Of a stretch of DNA of 6,655 nt, positions 5,331 through 6,655 are shown piece after piece (within the stretch, counting starts at the first letter, position 1; every line of letters begins with the position of its first letter). Both the position numbers and the translations under genes were made by a program. The stretch comes from an uncultured Filifactor sp. Lineage in GTDB: Bacteria; Bacillota; Clostridia; Peptostreptococcales; Filifactoraceae. The notes below the pieces were generated by a model. The model was not told the origin of the DNA. It did not search any database and saw nothing but the letters and a program-made list of their open reading frames with translations. Location: contig CAMYCP010000072.1 in the NCBI GenBank assembly GCA_947254385.1, positions 1-6,655 of the forward strand, read 5' to 3'.

Positions 5331-6655
5331 TTAGTGAATAATATTAGTAACTATAAATTGTTTGTCGGTTTTATGCCCTTTTACGTGTATTTCATCGTTT
5401 AATTTTATAAACGGAAGAGTATTGTCGGTTTTGACCGAGATTATATAAATTGTGTCGTCTTCCTCGGATGTTATAAAATAATGCGTATTTCCGTCCACTA
5501 CGGCGCTTTGTATTTCTTTTACGGTAAATTCGGCGGTGTCGCTTGACGGTGTATCTTCAGACATTTTAAGATATGAGTTTTTATAATTTGCGACCGTTTG
5601 TTCTACAGTGCTTGCAACAGCTGCATTTTGATAATTCTGCGCGTCCACTAAGGCAAACATCTTGGTAAGTTCGGCGTTGTCTTTAAGTGCCATGAAATAG
5701 GTCGGTCTGCCGTTTAAGTTTATTAGTATCGGAAACGTCGCCTTGTATCCTTTTTCCTGCACGGCACCTGCCGCCGAATCCATTACTGAAAATTCCGCTG
5801 CGGAAGATACGGGATAAAATTTAGTTTCTTTAGTCCTCAAATTGCAAAATATAAAGCCTATGTTGGATTCATCCGAAAGTACGGATGTTATGCCGGTATA
5901 TAAAATTATATCTTTGCCGATGCTCAAATAATTGTACCCCTTCGTAGGAGCGGTTACACCTTCCTGAGCTAGTACGGAATTTAAAAAACCTTTTTGATAT
6001 TTGCCGTGATCCGTGAGTTGTTTAATTATCATTTCAGCGGGATAAACTCTGTCTATCCACGCCGGAGCGTCATTTGCACTATAAAGCGTACACTTGCCGT
6101 CTATCGCATCCACGGTTATGACTTCTTTTACGTCCATTCCCTCAAAAAAACCGATTGTAGGTTTTATTACCGAGGCTACATAGTAGGGACGATTTTCGTC
6201 ATCTATCTCAAAATTTATTTCACCTATTATTTTGGTCGGATAATTAAATCTTATGTGTCTTACTATATTTCTGCCGAACTTGTCACTTGCCGAATATTTG
6301 ATGTTGCCGGGAGGTTTCACCAAAGAGGCGTTTTGATTGGTCATATCTATGGAGATATAATAGGGAATACCTGATTTTACATTATTCAACCATTTTATAA
6401 ATCCGGAATAATAAAGTGGAGTAACCCTTACAGGTTTACCTGAAATATTTATTTGCGAGTATGTTTCGTCTATGTCGTATTGACTTACCAAATTTCCCAT
6501 TTCGCCCATCTTGCGTGCGCCGAGTTTTATTGCGGTAACCCTGTCTACAATCGGGAGCGTATTAAAATCCGCCTCCGGCACCTCCGAGATGAAATCACCG
6601 TCAGTTATCGTCAAAAGTTTGGCGTAATCTGCTGAACGAAATAGCGGAATTGAGA
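5331..6655 (-). CDS. C-terminal part of a large uncharacterised, probably membrane-anchored protein (5' end outside the window)
   Basis: Partial: 440 codons are visible and the frame runs off the right edge. The TTG at 6614 is not a convincing start, because 13 open codons precede it and read naturally into it (SIPLFRSADYAKL). From memory of similar Clostridia/Lachnospiraceae proteins of about 600 residues, the missing N-terminus carries membrane segments and this part lies outside the membrane. That, and sporadic database labels such as 'Tat signal' or 'CvpA-like', are not verified. Recognisable stretches include GNLVSQYDIDETYSQI, YYSGFIKWLNN, IIGEINFEIDDENRPYYVAS, TIGFFEGMDVKEVI and YTGITSVLSDESNIGFI. 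The last 70 residues or so (from about EFTVKEIQSAVVDGNT) alternate beta-type residues like a small OB-like barrel. No catalytic motif is recognisable, and the function is unknown. It is followed by a likely terminator at 5154-5200. Confidence 0.85.
   Translation of the reverse strand, partial: SIPLFRSADYAKLLTITDGDFISEVPEADFNTLPIVDRVTAIKLGARKMGEMGNLVSQYDIDETYSQINISGKPVRVTPLYYSGFIKWLNNVKSGIPYYISIDMTNQNASLVKPPGNIKYSASDKFGRNIVRHIRFNYPTKIIGEINFEIDDENRPYYVASVIKPTIGFFEGMDVKEVITVDAIDGKCTLYSANDAPAWIDRVYPAEMIIKQLTDHGKYQKGFLNSVLAQEGVTAPTKGYNYLSIGKDIILYTGITSVLSDESNIGFIFCNLRTKETKFYPVSSAAEFSVMDSAAGAVQEKGYKATFPILINLNGRPTYFMALKDNAELTKMFALVDAQNYQNAAVASTVEQTVANYKNSYLKMSEDTPSSDTAEFTVKEIQSAVVDGNTHYFITSEEDDTIYIISVKTDNTLPFIKLNDEIHVKGHKTDKQFIVTNIIH

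Noticed and set aside
5331..6614. TTG at 6614 as the true start of the right-edge gene
   Set aside because: The frame is open for 13 more codons to the edge with protein-like sequence, and no ribosome binding site precedes the TTG; the gene is truncated by the window.
5994..6635. Plus-strand open frames at 5994-6374 and 6453-6635
   Set aside because: They are antisense to the large right-edge gene; the minus-strand frame is far longer and more protein-like.

Overview
The window looks like a chromosomal segment of a low-GC Firmicute, most likely Clostridia or Tissierellia. The evidence is AT-rich intergenic DNA, sigma-A-type promoters with TATAAT boxes, purine-rich Shine-Dalgarno sequences (AGGAG, GGGGAG), a Gram-positive PrsA-type lipoprotein with an LAGC lipobox, and a NiaR-type 3H regulator. 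There is no sign of phage, insertion sequence, CRISPR array, tRNA or rRNA.

Left part (1-3052, + strand): an extended -10 promoter drives a PrsA-like parvulin foldase lipoprotein. A 230-base gap with two hairpins follows, then a 519-residue lipid-linked saccharide flippase of the MurJ/SpoVB/YabM superfamily that ends at a strong terminator. Both proteins serve cell-envelope assembly. In many spore-forming Clostridia the genes mfd - foldase - spoVT - yabM-like flippase - mazG lie together. Here spoVT is absent between the first two genes and mazG is absent after the flippase, so this may be an eroded form of that block in a non-sporulating relative (inference). The terminator-like hairpin just before the flippase touches its ribosome binding site, which suggests attenuation.

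Middle (3053-4362, + strand): a two-gene, probably translationally coupled operon. It encodes a NiaR-like HTH-3H niacin-responsive repressor and a YoaK/DUF1275 multi-pass membrane protein. The pairing makes the membrane protein a candidate for niacin or a related NAD-pathway function.

Right part (4363-6655, - strand): a COG2426/PF06695 'small multidrug export' membrane protein reads leftward from a strong predicted promoter that is embedded in a 16-bp inverted repeat. Upstream of it lies the C-terminal 440 codons of a large uncharacterised protein whose 5' end is beyond the right edge. Its tail is followed by 44 further in-frame open codons and a short repeat of its own C-terminal coding sequence.

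There is no single dramatic new system. The points most worth a second look are the niaR-DUF1275 pair, the attenuator-like hairpin before the flippase, the promoter-in-dyad at 5154-5205, and the uncharacterised right-edge protein.
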